A stretch of 38,175 bases of DNA from DATJSJ01 sp035504175 (GTDB lineage Bacteria > Pseudomonadota > Alphaproteobacteria > Acetobacterales > Acetobacteraceae): positions 1 through 38,175 of the forward strand of contig DATJSJ010000077.1 of the NCBI GenBank assembly GCA_035504175.1, given 5' to 3'. This document shows, piece by piece, positions 1 to 7,848 of this stretch. The number at the start of each line of letters is the position of its first letter. Position 1 is the first letter of the stretch. A model generated the notes under the pieces. The model was not told the DNA's origin. It saw nothing but the letters and a program-made list of their open reading frames with translations, and did not search any database. The translations under genes were made by a program, and so were the position numbers.

Positions 1-1176
1 TGGGCGTGCCCGAGACTACTTTGCGCTTCGAGCATGCCGACGGCGAACTCTTGGTCGATTGCCAAAGCATCGCTGTCGGCCTGTCAGGAGCAGTCGCCTG
101 CGGCTGCAGAATAGCGGTCCGATCCAATTCAGTGATCAGCATGATGCAGATACCACCATCGCACAACGTTGGTGAAGCTGACCCACGTCGGGTGGTGAAG
201 AGCAAGCATCGAGGTCAGTGGTCATTGTGGATACTTGCCAATCCCCAATTCCGGATCGAATGACAGGAATGCTGCTCTCGATCATAGGGCCACAGCGTAG
301 GCATAGTGCTCATCATCGTCGGCCCCGGGACGCCATAAGATGCACCTACAGGTGCTGCAATCGCATGGTGTCATGGCGCGTGACCCGTGTGGTCCCCACA
401 AGAGTTCCCACACCCGGATTGCGCTTGCCTGATCCGAGGTGATTCGCCTGTCGCCCCACTCGGCTGCTTCACCTGTCATTAGCCATCACGTGCCTGATTG
501 TGCGCCATGCGCCGCAGATCAATCGAGCCGGCTCAGCCTCCCACTCCCGTCCGGCCAATCGCGGGCGTCGGACTGCAGCGCCAGGATGCGCCAGCTCGCG
601 TGTCCTTTGCCGAAGCGCGGGCGTTCTTCCGACGCAAGCTGAAGGAGCGGGCCAGGCGGCTGGTGAAGCGCGACGAAGGGTAGGCCGGCGCCGGCGCCTC
701 GTTCGGCTTCCTCCTGATCGCCCAGCAGCCCGTCGCTGGGACCGCATTTGCGTCCGGCGCGGGATTTCCGCTCGACGCGTCAGCCGCATCCGGCAGCTCG
801 ATCAGCGCGTCGATCGCCGCCTCGATCTCTTCCCGCGACCATGACGCGACGTTCAGCGCCAGAGAGTCCAGGGCGAAGAAGCTATCGATGCGCAAGGACC
901 CTTTCAGGCCTGGTCGGATACCTCCGGCAAGGGCGCAACACGATCATGAACAAACCAGAGGGCTTTCAGGTGAACCGTGTTGTGCCGCTCGCAGCACCCG
1001 CGAGAAGCCCGCGGTGAATGCGTTTCGATCACGCTCAGTTTATCCGGTCCGCCTCATCCGGTGCAAACGGTCCTCCGTAAGGTTTCGGCAGGACAAAGGT
1101 TTCGACGCTACGCGGTAGCTCGCTCAGACCTGACGTCATGCTCTTTGCGCAACGTAGGCTCACCAAGGAGACTGGG
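1..1176. other. Region without a convincing gene
   Basis: I see no recognisable protein, RNA gene or mobile element here. Two weak reading frames deserve mention. One is on the plus strand at 507-683, about 58 residues, with a basic tail rich in Arg and Lys and no clear ribosome site. The other is on the minus strand at 895-533; it begins at TTG, and its first 40 residues look protein-like (an acidic helix around EEIEAAIDALIELPD) before it degrades into low-complexity Arg/Ala/Pro sequence. They overlap on opposite strands, so at most one is real. The last 150 bases before 1177 should hold the promoter of the ferritin-like gene, but I could not pick out convincing -35 and -10 boxes. Confidence 0.4.
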
Positions 1177-2058
1177 ATGTCAGGGAACGGCCCGAATGAT
1201 TCTTCGAGTCCAGGCCGGCGCAGCCTGCTGGCTGGCGCAGGATTTGGCGCTGTCGCGCTGAGCGGTCTCGCCGCCAGCGCCGCAATGACCGGTTTCGCCC
1301 GCGTGGCAGACGCTGCCGGGGTGACCGACGCTGACCTGCTCAACTTCGCCCTCAATTTGGAATACCTGGAGGCCGAGTACTACGTCCGCGCGACGACCGG
1401 CCAAGGCCTGCCAGCCCAGGATACCACCGGCTCGACCGGGCCTTCGGGCGGCGTGACTGGCGGCAGCAAAGTGCCTTTCGCGAGCGCCGCCGTCGAGCAA
1501 TACGCCAACGAAATTGCCAGCGACGAACTCCATCACGTCCTGTTTCTGCGCTCCGTGCTCGGCTCCCAGGCCGTCAGCGAGCCGGCCATCAACCTGGCCA
1601 CCAGCTTCGACATCCTGGCCCAAGCCGCCGGCCTCGGCGCCTCGTTCGATCCGTTTGCCAACGACATCAATTTCCTGCTCGGCGCCTACATTTTTGAGGA
1701 CGTCGGAGTGACCGCCTATCACGGGGCGGCACCGCTCGTGCAGAACAAGCAGATCCTTGCCGCCGCCGCAGGCATCCTCGGCACCGAGGCCTACCACGCG
1801 TCTGAAGTGCGCCTGCAACTGTTCCAGCGCGGGCAAGGTTCCGCCACCCGGAAGATCTCGGCGCTGCGGGCGACACTGTCGCAGGCCAATGACGATCAGG
1901 GCGTCGTCGCCAATGGCGTTGCCAACATCGTGCCGACGGATGCGAATGCGCTGGTCTATTCGCGCACCCCGCGCCAGGTTCTCAATATCGTCTACGGCGG
2001 AGTCAATGCCAGCAGCGGCCTGTTCTATCCCGACGGCATGAACGGAGCGATCAGATGA
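1177..2058 (+). CDS. Tat-exported ferritin-like domain protein
   Basis: A 293-residue protein of the ferritin-like (Ferritin_2, desiccation-associated) type. The N-terminus has a twin-arginine signal (GRRSLLAG at residues 13-20), a hydrophobic stretch to about residue 47 and an Ala-rich cleavage region, so it is probably exported folded. The mature part is helical with the acidic/His pattern of a diiron four-helix bundle: ExxE at residues 62-65 (NLEYLEAEYY), then DELHH, FEDVGVTAYH and TEAYH, giving two ExxH motifs. Metal binding is inferred from these. The start is the ATG at 1177 because AAGGAG lies at 1165-1170; an upstream in-frame ATG at 1138 has no such site. The stop overlaps the start of the PEP-CTERM gene by four bases (ATGA), so the two are probably translationally coupled. 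Iron storage, oxidant detoxification or a stress role are all possible. Confidence 0.85.
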   Translation: MSGNGPNDSSSPGRRSLLAGAGFGAVALSGLAASAAMTGFARVADAAGVTDADLLNFALNLEYLEAEYYVRATTGQGLPAQDTTGSTGPSGGVTGGSKVPFASAAVEQYANEIASDELHHVLFLRSVLGSQAVSEPAINLATSFDILAQAAGLGASFDPFANDINFLLGAYIFEDVGVTAYHGAAPLVQNKQILAAAAGILGTEAYHASEVRLQLFQRGQGSATRKISALRATLSQANDDQGVVANGVANIVPTDANALVYSRTPRQVLNIVYGGVNASSGLFYPDGMNGAIR

Positions 2059-2636
2059 GCACCGGCACAACGCGTTCACGCGTGATCTCCACCGCCGCAG
2101 GCGCGATGGCACTGGCCCTGGTCATGGGCGGCGTCGCCCACGCCGGAATCATCCTGTCGACACCCGACGCGAGCTTCGCGACCAGCCCGATCTCGATCGC
2201 GCTCGGCTCGGGAACGTTCACCTTCACTGGAATTCCGAATACCTTCCCCGGCAATCCGCCGGCCGAGGTCAGCACCGCAGGCAGTGCCAGGGTCGCGACG
2301 CTGATCGGCGTCACCGATTTTTCGAGCGGCGCGTCCATCGATCAGAACAATGAATTGTACAGCTTCGCACCCTACCACACGCCGACGATCATTCCCGACT
2401 CTGCCGCCGACGATTTCATCGGACTCGCCTTCACCAACAGCACCGGGCTGCATTTCGGATACGCGCAGGTCGACGGTGCCGAGCTTGTCAGTTACGCTTA
2501 CGAGTCCACCCCGAATACCACCATCCTGACCGGCGCCGTGCCGGCGCCCGAGCCCATGACGGTAGCGATCCTGCTGTCCGGCCTGGCTGCCTTGGCGTGC
2601 GTCAAGCGGCACCGCCGGAATCCCGCGGAAGACTAG
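2055..2636 (+). CDS. PEP-CTERM sorting-domain protein
   Basis: A 193-residue exported protein. Residues 1-30 are a Sec-type signal peptide ending near AHA. The body is a Ser/Thr/Gly/Asn-rich, probably beta-stranded domain. Residues 163-193 form a PEP-CTERM tail: PAPEP (PEP at 165-167), a hydrophobic segment (VAILLSGLAALAC) and a basic KRHRR end. In this family the tail is recognised by an exosortase that processes the protein at the outer envelope or for release; no exosortase gene lies in this window. The gene overlaps the ferritin-like gene by ATGA, so both are likely made together. The middle domain is not recognised. Confidence 0.82.
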   Translation: MSTGTTRSRVISTAAGAMALALVMGGVAHAGIILSTPDASFATSPISIALGSGTFTFTGIPNTFPGNPPAEVSTAGSARVATLIGVTDFSSGASIDQNNELYSFAPYHTPTIIPDSAADDFIGLAFTNSTGLHFGYAQVDGAELVSYAYESTPNTTILTGAVPAPEPMTVAILLSGLAALACVKRHRRNPAED

Positions 2637-2695
2637 TGTGGTGATTCGGAGATTCGCGATATTTCATATCGTGAATTTCCGGATCTGAATCACAC
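2636..2695. repeat. Imperfect inverted repeat after the PEP-CTERM gene
   Basis: Arms 2636-2662 and 2666-2695 are imperfect reverse complements around a 3-base loop. The inner stem (ATTCGCGATAT against ATATCGTGAAT) has one G.T pair, and both ends carry GTGTG/CACAC. It starts at the stop codon of the preceding gene. It can act as a transcription terminator, although there is no clean T-run. The AT-rich ends, unlike the surrounding sequence, also resemble the terminal repeats of a small non-autonomous transposon. Confidence 0.55.
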
Positions 2696-2831
2696 TCGAT
2701 TCAATGGTTCAGTGGCCCGATTCACGTGAAATTCGTTGCAGCGAATCGCGCGATCGGGACACTGGCCCGTCGGCATGGGGCGCCCGCTCCGGCGCTTCAT
2801 GCCGTCTCGCCTCGTGAACCGGACGGCGACG

Positions 2832-3416
2832 ATGGATTGGCGCCTGCGCTTCCTGCTTCTGGCAAGTTTCCTTCTCGCCGGCCTCATTGGGTTGGAACTG
2901 GCGCACGGGACGGCGCCAGCGCATCGGACGGTTCCGCGGCCAGCCGTCTCGCGTATCGAGCGCCCCGTCAACGCGCACCGCGACGCTCGGCGCGGGGAGC
3001 CGTTTGCGGCCGTCGCTCTGGCGCGGCCACTGTTCAGCCCGAACCGCCGCCCACCGATGCAGGTCGCCGGCCCTCCGACGGAACGCCAGGGACTGCCTCG
3101 CCTGTCCGGCGTAGTCATCGATGGCCCCCGGCGGCTCGCTTTCTTCGCCGGTCCGGAAATCGGGCGGACAATCGTCGCCGAGGCGGGTGCGGCTCTCGGA
3201 CGGTGGACGGTCGTCGCCATTGCGGCAGATGCCGTGACGCTGCTGGGTCCGGATGGCGAGCAGCAGATGCAGCCGCGGTTCGCCTCGGAGCCAGCCGCAA
3301 CCGTCGCCACGACCGTGACGCAGCAGCCCAACAGGCTTACCGAAGCCATGCGACGGTCCCACCACGCGCTGCTCGAGCTGCTGGAAAACGGACACGCGGC
3401 ACCGCTGACTCAGTAG
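2832..3416 (+). CDS. GspC/GspN-like type II secretion-associated membrane protein
   Basis: About 194 residues. A single N-terminal membrane segment at residues 4-20 (RFLLLASFLLAGLIGLE) is followed by a Pro/Arg-rich linker. Then comes the block LARPLFSPNRRP, a short gap, and LSGVVIDGPRRLAFF...VGEAG-type beta strands ending VTLLGPDGEQQMQPRF. A 'plFspsRRp' motif leading to a small beta domain is the typical layout of the GspC/GspN-like inner-membrane proteins of type II secretion. No other secretion genes are in the window, so this would be an orphan. Start choice: ATG at 2832 puts the membrane segment at the N-terminus; upstream in-frame ATGs at 2736, 2775 and 2799 are possible, and none has a strong ribosome site. 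The fold assignment is by eye. Confidence 0.6.
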   Translation: MDWRLRFLLLASFLLAGLIGLELAHGTAPAHRTVPRPAVSRIERPVNAHRDARRGEPFAAVALARPLFSPNRRPPMQVAGPPTERQGLPRLSGVVIDGPRRLAFFAGPEIGRTIVAEAGAALGRWTVVAIAADAVTLLGPDGEQQMQPRFASEPAATVATTVTQQPNRLTEAMRRSHHALLELLENGHAAPLTQ

Positions 3417-3557
3417 CCGGGATCGCTTGAATTCCGCTCGCAGCAATGCCGGAGAAACCCCTCGAAAGCCCCTTCCCGCACCTTGGTGGTGCGATTGCAA
3501 GTCAGCCCTTCGGTTTCCGCGGCGGCTTGATCGGCTTATCCCGAGGGCGAATCGAAC

Positions 3558-3964
3558 TCATTCGCTAATGCGCCGATACGCATTGATCTGCTGGTTTGCC
3601 ACCCGCAGCACGCCATCTGCTGCAAATAGCGCACCGGCATTGTCCCCCGCCGAAGGTGCAAGAGTGCACGGGCGCGCTTTGCGGCTGCTTGTAGGACTTC
3701 CAGATGCTTCTCCAGCTCCACCGGATCGCGGAGAGGGAGCCGGCGCTGGCACGCGCGCCGGCCGCTCATGAATGTGTCTCGGCTGTAGTCGCCGCGCACA
3801 TCGCGAGGATCGCGGCGTTCATGCCGCTGGATCTGCCGCGCATGCTCTCCATCGACCGGCGCATGACCGGTCTCCACCGGCGCTTCCGGCTCCTGAAGCT
3901 CCGCGAGAACCATTTTCGCAGCCTGCTTTGGGTCGAACTTGGACGGCTTGAGGTTGAGAACCAT
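3558..3964 (-). pseudogene. Frameshifted hypothetical gene
   Basis: Reading from an ATG at 3964, with GGAG upstream, gives a sensible sequence (MVLNLKPSKFDPKQAAKMVL..., then VELEKHLEVLQAAAKRARALLHL). It breaks up near a run of five C at 3644-3648 on the plus strand. Adding one base there restores a protein-like continuation in the neighbouring frame (DNAGALFAADGVLRVANQQ...RRISE) that stops at 3558-3560. The repaired product would be about 135 residues, helical, with no membrane segment or motif I recognise. Either the gene has decayed by a one-base loss or the assembly undercalled a homopolymer. It sits beside another gene remnant, which favours decay. Confidence 0.5.
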
Positions 3965-4028
3965 GGGCGCTCCACCCTCGACTGCTCAGGGATAGTTCCT
4001 TCGCGGCGACGGCCCAACCGTGGCACCT

Positions 4029-4493
4029 TCACTCGATATCAAGAAGGAACCGGTGCGCGGGGCTCATCCGCTCATAGAGCGCCGGTGTCAGAAAGGCGCG
4101 CTGGTTGAGTTGTTGGTCGATGTCGCGCCGCGTGTGGCTCAGATGCAACTGACGGCGCCGCGCATCCGTCTCTTTGACGGTGCCGCTATGCCACATATGG
4201 GCGTTGCAGAAGACGAAGGCGCGAGCCGGGACCGTGACTCTGACCTCGCCCGGATACGGGGCGAACGGATCGGTCGGCACCTTGTCTTCGTCGCCCGTCA
4301 CCTCTGACTGCGCGGTGTGTTCGGTCAGCTCGTCCCCCTCCTTCGCCCACTCATGCGGTTTGTCCCGCTTATCGGCGCCCATGCCCATGGCGTTCTCGCC
4401 GGGGACGTTGAGCGCCATGCACCAGCGGGGCACCTCTTGACAGGCACAGCGCAGCAGGCTGCGGGCGGTCCCCCATACGGGCTGCCGGCACAA
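4029..4493 (-). pseudogene. 3' remnant of a phytanoyl-CoA dioxygenase (PhyH) family gene
   Basis: The frame encodes the C-terminal half of a PhyH-type Fe(II)/2-oxoglutarate dioxygenase: a core strand with FVFCNAHMWHSGT (distal iron-binding His), Arg-containing RRRQLHLSHTRRDIDQQ for 2-oxoglutarate, and the usual tail ALYERMSPAHRFLLDIE ending at 4029. The upstream half with the HxD iron ligands is missing; no frame between 4493 and 4958 encodes it. The apparent start at 4493 has no supporting ribosome site. I therefore read it as a truncated gene. If it is still translated, the product should be catalytically dead because the first two iron ligands are absent. Confidence 0.55.
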
Positions 4494-4592
4494 GCCGTTT
4501 CGGACGTCCCGACTGGATGCCTACAGAGCGTTCCGTTTCCGGAGCCGATTGATCGCGGCTGAGCGGTGTCCCGGAGCCTCCGGTCGACACCT

Positions 4593-4958
4593 TCAATGTT
4601 CCGCGAAGTCGGCTCCAGGGCGGCACTCAGGGCGTCCTTCCATCCATCCGCTGGATGTCAGCACCTCCTGGATCCAATCCAGCGCCTCATCGAGCTGTCT
4701 GACCAGTTGCGGCGCCGCCCAGCGATCCCACAGGTCCTCCGCGACAAACGTCCCGGCGGGCCCCCGGGTCAACGCCGCGATGATTGCGCCGTCGTCGGCC
4801 CTGATCTCCAGGATCTCCTCCGCGTATTCGTGCTCTACGGCGACTCGCGCGCGCAGGTGCGGGGGCAAGCGAAAGTGCCATTCGCGGATAGTCGCCAAGT
4901 GGAAGAGCGTGAATGCGGGGGCGGGCGCGTCGGCAAAAGCGGGGCGCACAAAGGCCAT
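4593..4958 (-). CDS. Small hypothetical protein
   Basis: A 121-residue protein starting at an ATG (4958) with an AGGAGG ribosome site seven bases upstream, one of the best in the window. The sequence is acidic and helical with regular composition (AVEHEYAEEILEIRADDGAIIAALTRGPAGTFVAEDLWDRW...LDEALDWIQEVL). It has no signal peptide, membrane segment or motif that I recognise. It stands alone between the dioxygenase remnant and a non-coding stretch. The good ribosome site and clean frame suggest a real cytoplasmic protein of unknown function. Confidence 0.6.
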   Translation of the reverse strand: MAFVRPAFADAPAPAFTLFHLATIREWHFRLPPHLRARVAVEHEYAEEILEIRADDGAIIAALTRGPAGTFVAEDLWDRWAAPQLVRQLDEALDWIQEVLTSSGWMEGRPECRPGADFAEH

Positions 4959-5748
4959 CGATGCCTCCTGAAATGGACTCAGCGGTGAAAAACGGCGGGG
5001 GTCCGAAAAAGCGGCCGGACCACCCTCCCACTATGTCACCGACGCGAGCATGACGCCAGCCCGATCGATGGGGCACGGGCCGATGCCGTCCGCGCGCCCG
5101 TTGGCCGCGCCGAGGCCGGGTGGCCCGGCTCGCGGAAACTGCGCACAATCACGATGCGACCTCATCCGCAGAGCCCCCCACGACGCAAAGCTGTGGGCGC
5201 CGGTCATGGGAGTCCGACGGCATCGGCGTTAGAGCCCGGATCTGCGTCAGGTTGTCGCCTTGTGCGTATGCGTTTCGGCTTCCTTCGGCGTCCACGACAC
5301 CGGCAAGGCGCCTCCAACCGTGCGGGGCGATCCGGGTCTGGATGCTTGGTTTCAGACCGCTCTCCGCGCCTTCGGTGATTCCATCTCCGGCGATCGTGCT
5401 CTCGGTCGCGCCTCGAGAGCCGGATCGTAGCGACGCCCGGGGCCCCGGCATCCGCACGGCCCGCATCGCCCGCTCAAGCGCGCGCTCGCACCGCGCCGTC
5501 GTGCCGCCGGCCTGTGCTGAGCGCGTTCGAGCAACAATCGTTCCCGAGCCTCGATCTCGCCGCTCGCCGCCATCGCCGCGCAAGCACCCGGGCAGCGCCG
5601 TCCTGACCCTCGGCGCGGCCGCCCTGATGGCGGCCTGTCTTGCGCACCACCGGGGCCAGCGCTCCCGCTGCGTTGGAGCGCCGCTTGCGACCTCGGGCAG
5701 CGCGGGTGACCCTGCGGGCGATCCCAACCGTGCGAGGAGGGCACCGCC
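4959..5748. other. Gene-poor stretch with a degenerate repeat copy
   Basis: No convincing gene. Several long open frames exist only because the sequence is GC-rich; their translations are Arg/Ala/Pro-rich and overlap on both strands. Bases 5366-5400 match, at about 80 percent by eye, a sequence at 6411-6445 and the reverse complement of 9631-9664. Around 4990-5025 there is a small hairpin (GTCCG...CGGAC) in the leader of the small gene at 4593-4958. Confidence 0.4.
5366..5400 (+). repeat. Degenerate dispersed repeat, copy 1
   Basis: A core of about 35 bases (GCGCCTTCGGTGATTCC followed by a variable part and GGCGATCGTGCT) recurs at 6411-6445 and, inverted, at 9631-9664. Similarity continues to the left of copies 1 and 2 (GGGCGATCCGGGT). 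Just before copy 1 is GGTTTCAGACC, which resembles the palindrome next to copy 3. All three copies are intergenic. Confidence 0.45.
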
Positions 5749-6180
5749 ATGCAACCGCTCTATACCGCGACCGCCACGGCGCATGGCGGCCGGCAGGGTC
5801 ATGTCCGCTCATCGGACGGCGTGCTCGACCTGGACCTCGCCTTCCCGAAGGAACTCGGCGGTCCAGGGGGCCTGGCCACCAACCCGGAGCAGCTTTTCGC
5901 CGCCGGCTACGCGGCCTGCTTCGAGAACGCGGTGATGCGGGTTGCGCGGGAACGGCGGGCGCCGCTGCAGGCTTCCTCCGTCACGGCGCATGTCGGCATC
6001 GGTCGGGAGGCGGACGGATATTTCCGGCTGCGGGTCGCGCTCGAAGTCTCCGTTCCGGGACGGGATCGGGCGGAGATCGAAGAGTATGCCCGCATCGCGC
6101 ACGAGCAGGTCTGCCCCTACTCCCAGGCCACGCGCGGCAATATCGAGGTGACGGTCAGTGTCGTGCCCGCGCCGGACTGA
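5749..6180 (+). CDS. ohr: Organic hydroperoxide resistance protein, Ohr (OsmC/Ohr family)
   Basis: A 143-residue thiol peroxidase that reduces organic hydroperoxides in the cytoplasm, normally recycled by lipoylated proteins. The sequence follows the Ohr subfamily throughout: LYTATATAHGGRQGHVRSSDGVLDLDLAFPKELGG at the start, NPEQLFAAGYAACFENA with the peroxidatic Cys, and QVCPYSQATRGNIEV with the second Cys near the C-terminus. Length is normal. The ATG at 5749 has GAGGAGG upstream. It is monocistronic; the usual MarR-type repressor OhrR is not adjacent in this window. The next gene is convergent. Confidence 0.95.
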   Translation: MQPLYTATATAHGGRQGHVRSSDGVLDLDLAFPKELGGPGGLATNPEQLFAAGYAACFENAVMRVARERRAPLQASSVTAHVGIGREADGYFRLRVALEVSVPGRDRAEIEEYARIAHEQVCPYSQATRGNIEVTVSVVPAPD

Positions 6181-6493
6181 CCCACGACGCAACGCATCGT
6201 TTCCGCCACCGCAGCAGCAGGCCGGCGCCCGGACTCGTCGTATCCTGAACGCCACATCTTGCCGCGCGATCGGATCCGCCGCGGCCGCGATCCCTGTGTC
6301 GTGTCGCAGCCTCGATCGCCGCCGCGCGGACGGCGATCCCCTCGATCAAGAGCGGAATCGCTCGGACCGCGCCGGGCGATCCGGGTCCAGCTCTGTTCCC
6401 ACCGTTGTTCGCGCCCTCCGTGAGTTCACCGCCGGCGATCATGCTCCGGCGCTCCCCGGAACCGCGGCTACCGCGTCTCGGACGCGGCCCTGC
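6181..6493. other. Convergent intergenic region with repeat copy 2
   Basis: This 313-base gap lies between the convergent ohr gene and the M15 peptidase gene. It carries the second copy of the degenerate repeat at 6411-6445. I see no gene and no clear T-tailed terminator. Confidence 0.4.
6411..6445 (+). repeat. Degenerate dispersed repeat, copy 2
   Basis: About 28 of 35 positions match copy 1 at 5366-5400, in the same orientation. The flanking GGGCGATCCGGGT, 35-40 bases upstream, is also shared. Confidence 0.4.
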
Positions 6494-7204
6494 CTATTTC
6501 GGCGCAAATACCAGCCGATCGGCCCAGACCGGCCGGTCGACGGGATTGCTTTGCGCGCCGACCGTCACCTTGGCAAAATGCATGTAGTCGGGATCGCGCG
6601 GATCGAACCCGCCCCACATCCACCCATGATCCAGGAAGATCTTGACCGCGACGGAGCCTTTCGAGATCAGCCCGGGCGCGGTGCGATCGCGGTCGGCGTT
6701 GACGGATGACCCGGCCGGCCACCAGCCCTCCTTGGGATCGTGGTACGGGTTGATCAGCGGGTTGATGTCGACCGCGAGTCCGTACGCATGCCAGCTGAAG
6801 CTTCCAGGGTCGTCCTGCGCCGGGCGGCAGTAGAACCCGACCGTGTCGTTGCTTGCCGCGTATTTGCCGACCGGAAAATCGTCATAGGGCTGCATGCGCT
6901 CGATCTCAAAACCGTCCTGGAACAGTGCGGCGAAGATCGTCACGACCTGGCTCGCGACGCGGCGATGCACCACCAGCACGCCCTCGTGCACGGCATTGTC
7001 GAAGCCGACATAGTCGAGATGCACCGCGACGAGATCGTCGAGCGACACCGGGCAGCCCGCATGCCACGACTGTCCGGTCATCCTAGCGCGCTCCGCAGCC
7101 GAAAGGGCCTGGATGCTCGAGCGGTATACCCCGGACGCACCGGCCGCGATTGGCGCCAGCGCGGGCAAGGCGCAGACCGCCAGCCGCAGAACCCACCTGG
7201 CCAT
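6494..7204 (-). CDS. M15-type peptidase, D-alanyl-D-alanine carboxypeptidase-like
   Basis: A 236-residue exported zinc peptidase of the M15 (VanY/endolysin-like, Peptidase_M15_4) type that would trim peptidoglycan peptides in the periplasm. Residues 1-23 are a signal peptide (VLRLAVCALPALAPIAAGASG). The zinc site is visible as H139 and D146 in SWHAYGLAVDIN and H209 in DPDYMHF, with the family hallmarks NDTVGFYCR before it and a WGG element (GWMWGGFDP) between. Start: ATG at 7204, with an AGGAAGGAAGG purine run upstream. It follows the Nudix gene on the same strand after 152 bases that contain two perfect GC hairpins, so it may have its own promoter. The exact bond cleaved is not predictable. 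Confidence 0.88.
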   Translation of the reverse strand: MARWVLRLAVCALPALAPIAAGASGVYRSSIQALSAAERARMTGQSWHAGCPVSLDDLVAVHLDYVGFDNAVHEGVLVVHRRVASQVVTIFAALFQDGFEIERMQPYDDFPVGKYAASNDTVGFYCRPAQDDPGSFSWHAYGLAVDINPLINPYHDPKEGWWPAGSSVNADRDRTAPGLISKGSVAVKIFLDHGWMWGGFDPRDPDYMHFAKVTVGAQSNPVDRPVWADRLVFAPK

Positions 7205-7234
7205 CGATGGTGCCGCCTTCCTTCCTGAATGCCG

Positions 7235-7286
7235 GCCGGCGCGGCAGCGCCGGCGCCGTGCGGTCGCGGACCACGCCGCGACCGCA
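7235..7286. terminator. Two adjacent perfect GC hairpins
   Basis: Hairpin one is 7235-7242 paired with 7247-7254 (GCCGGCGC, 4-base loop). Hairpin two is 7259-7269 paired with 7276-7286 (TGCGGTCGCGG, 6-base loop). Both stems are perfect. They lie between the Nudix stop and the peptidase start on the minus strand. Neither is followed by a T-run, so termination is a guess; an RNA-stability or attenuation role is equally possible. Confidence 0.45.
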
Positions 7287-7356
7287 ACCTTGGAAGATGC
7301 GGCCGGTCGCGGCAACCGCCCGGGCTGCGATCCCCGCCCGGCCCGCAGGGCCGCGC

Positions 7357-7848
7357 CTATCCGGCGATGTCGGAATTCGCCGGCGGTGGTGCCGGATCGC
7401 CGAAGGCGCGCAGGATTGCCGCGAGCTCCGGCTCGGCGACCATCGTCGCCGCCTTCGCCGGCGCGACCCAGCGCGTCTGCCGCTGCCGCTTCTCCGGCCA
7501 GGATGAGAGCTGCCGCTCCACCGCGAACGGAAACACCTGCACCGCGCAATGGATGATCCGCCCGGCCTCCAGGCGCTTGGCGTAGCGATAGGTCCCGACC
7601 GGCGCGCCGGCGATGCGGCCGACCAGCCCCGCCTCTTCGAAAGCCTCCCGCTTCGCCACCTCCGCCGGCGTCAGCTCGGGCTCGGTCCAACCCTTCGGAA
7701 TCACCCAGCGACCGGTGTCCCGCGAGGTCATCAGCAGGATCCGCGTCCTGCCCTTGGAATCCAACGCGAACGGCAGTGCCGCGCACTGCTCGCCGTTGTT
7801 GCATCGTGCCGGCATTTTCAGGCGCTTCGCCTGGGACTTCGTCTTCAT
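7357..7848 (-). CDS. Nudix hydrolase
   Basis: A 163-residue Nudix protein, expected to hydrolyse a nucleoside diphosphate linked to another group. The Nudix box spans residues 53-75: PKGWTEPELTPAEVAKREAFEEAGL, with the catalytic REAFEEAG at 67-74. The first Glu of the classical GX5E pattern is Leu. That is common in the alphaproteobacterial branch with a PKGW start, which resembles diadenosine or diphosphoinositol polyphosphate hydrolases, so substrate assignment is open. The ATG at 7848 begins a basic, soluble N-terminus (MKTKSQAKRLK); longer in-frame starts only add low-complexity sequence. It is the first of two minus-strand genes, followed by the M15 peptidase. Confidence 0.85.
   Translation of the reverse strand: MKTKSQAKRLKMPARCNNGEQCAALPFALDSKGRTRILLMTSRDTGRWVIPKGWTEPELTPAEVAKREAFEEAGLVGRIAGAPVGTYRYAKRLEAGRIIHCAVQVFPFAVERQLSSWPEKRQRQTRWVAPAKAATMVAEPELAAILRAFGDPAPPPANSDIAG

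Noticed and set aside
5149..5802. A 217-residue minus-strand frame across the gene-poor stretch
   Set aside because: Translation is Arg/Ala/Gly-rich, it overlaps the ohr start and has no ribosome site; only the short repeat inside it seems meaningful.
6494..7804. A 436-residue fusion of Nudix-region sequence to the M15 peptidase
   Set aside because: The upstream 200 residues are out-of-frame Nudix sequence; the peptidase has its own signal peptide and ribosome site at 7204.
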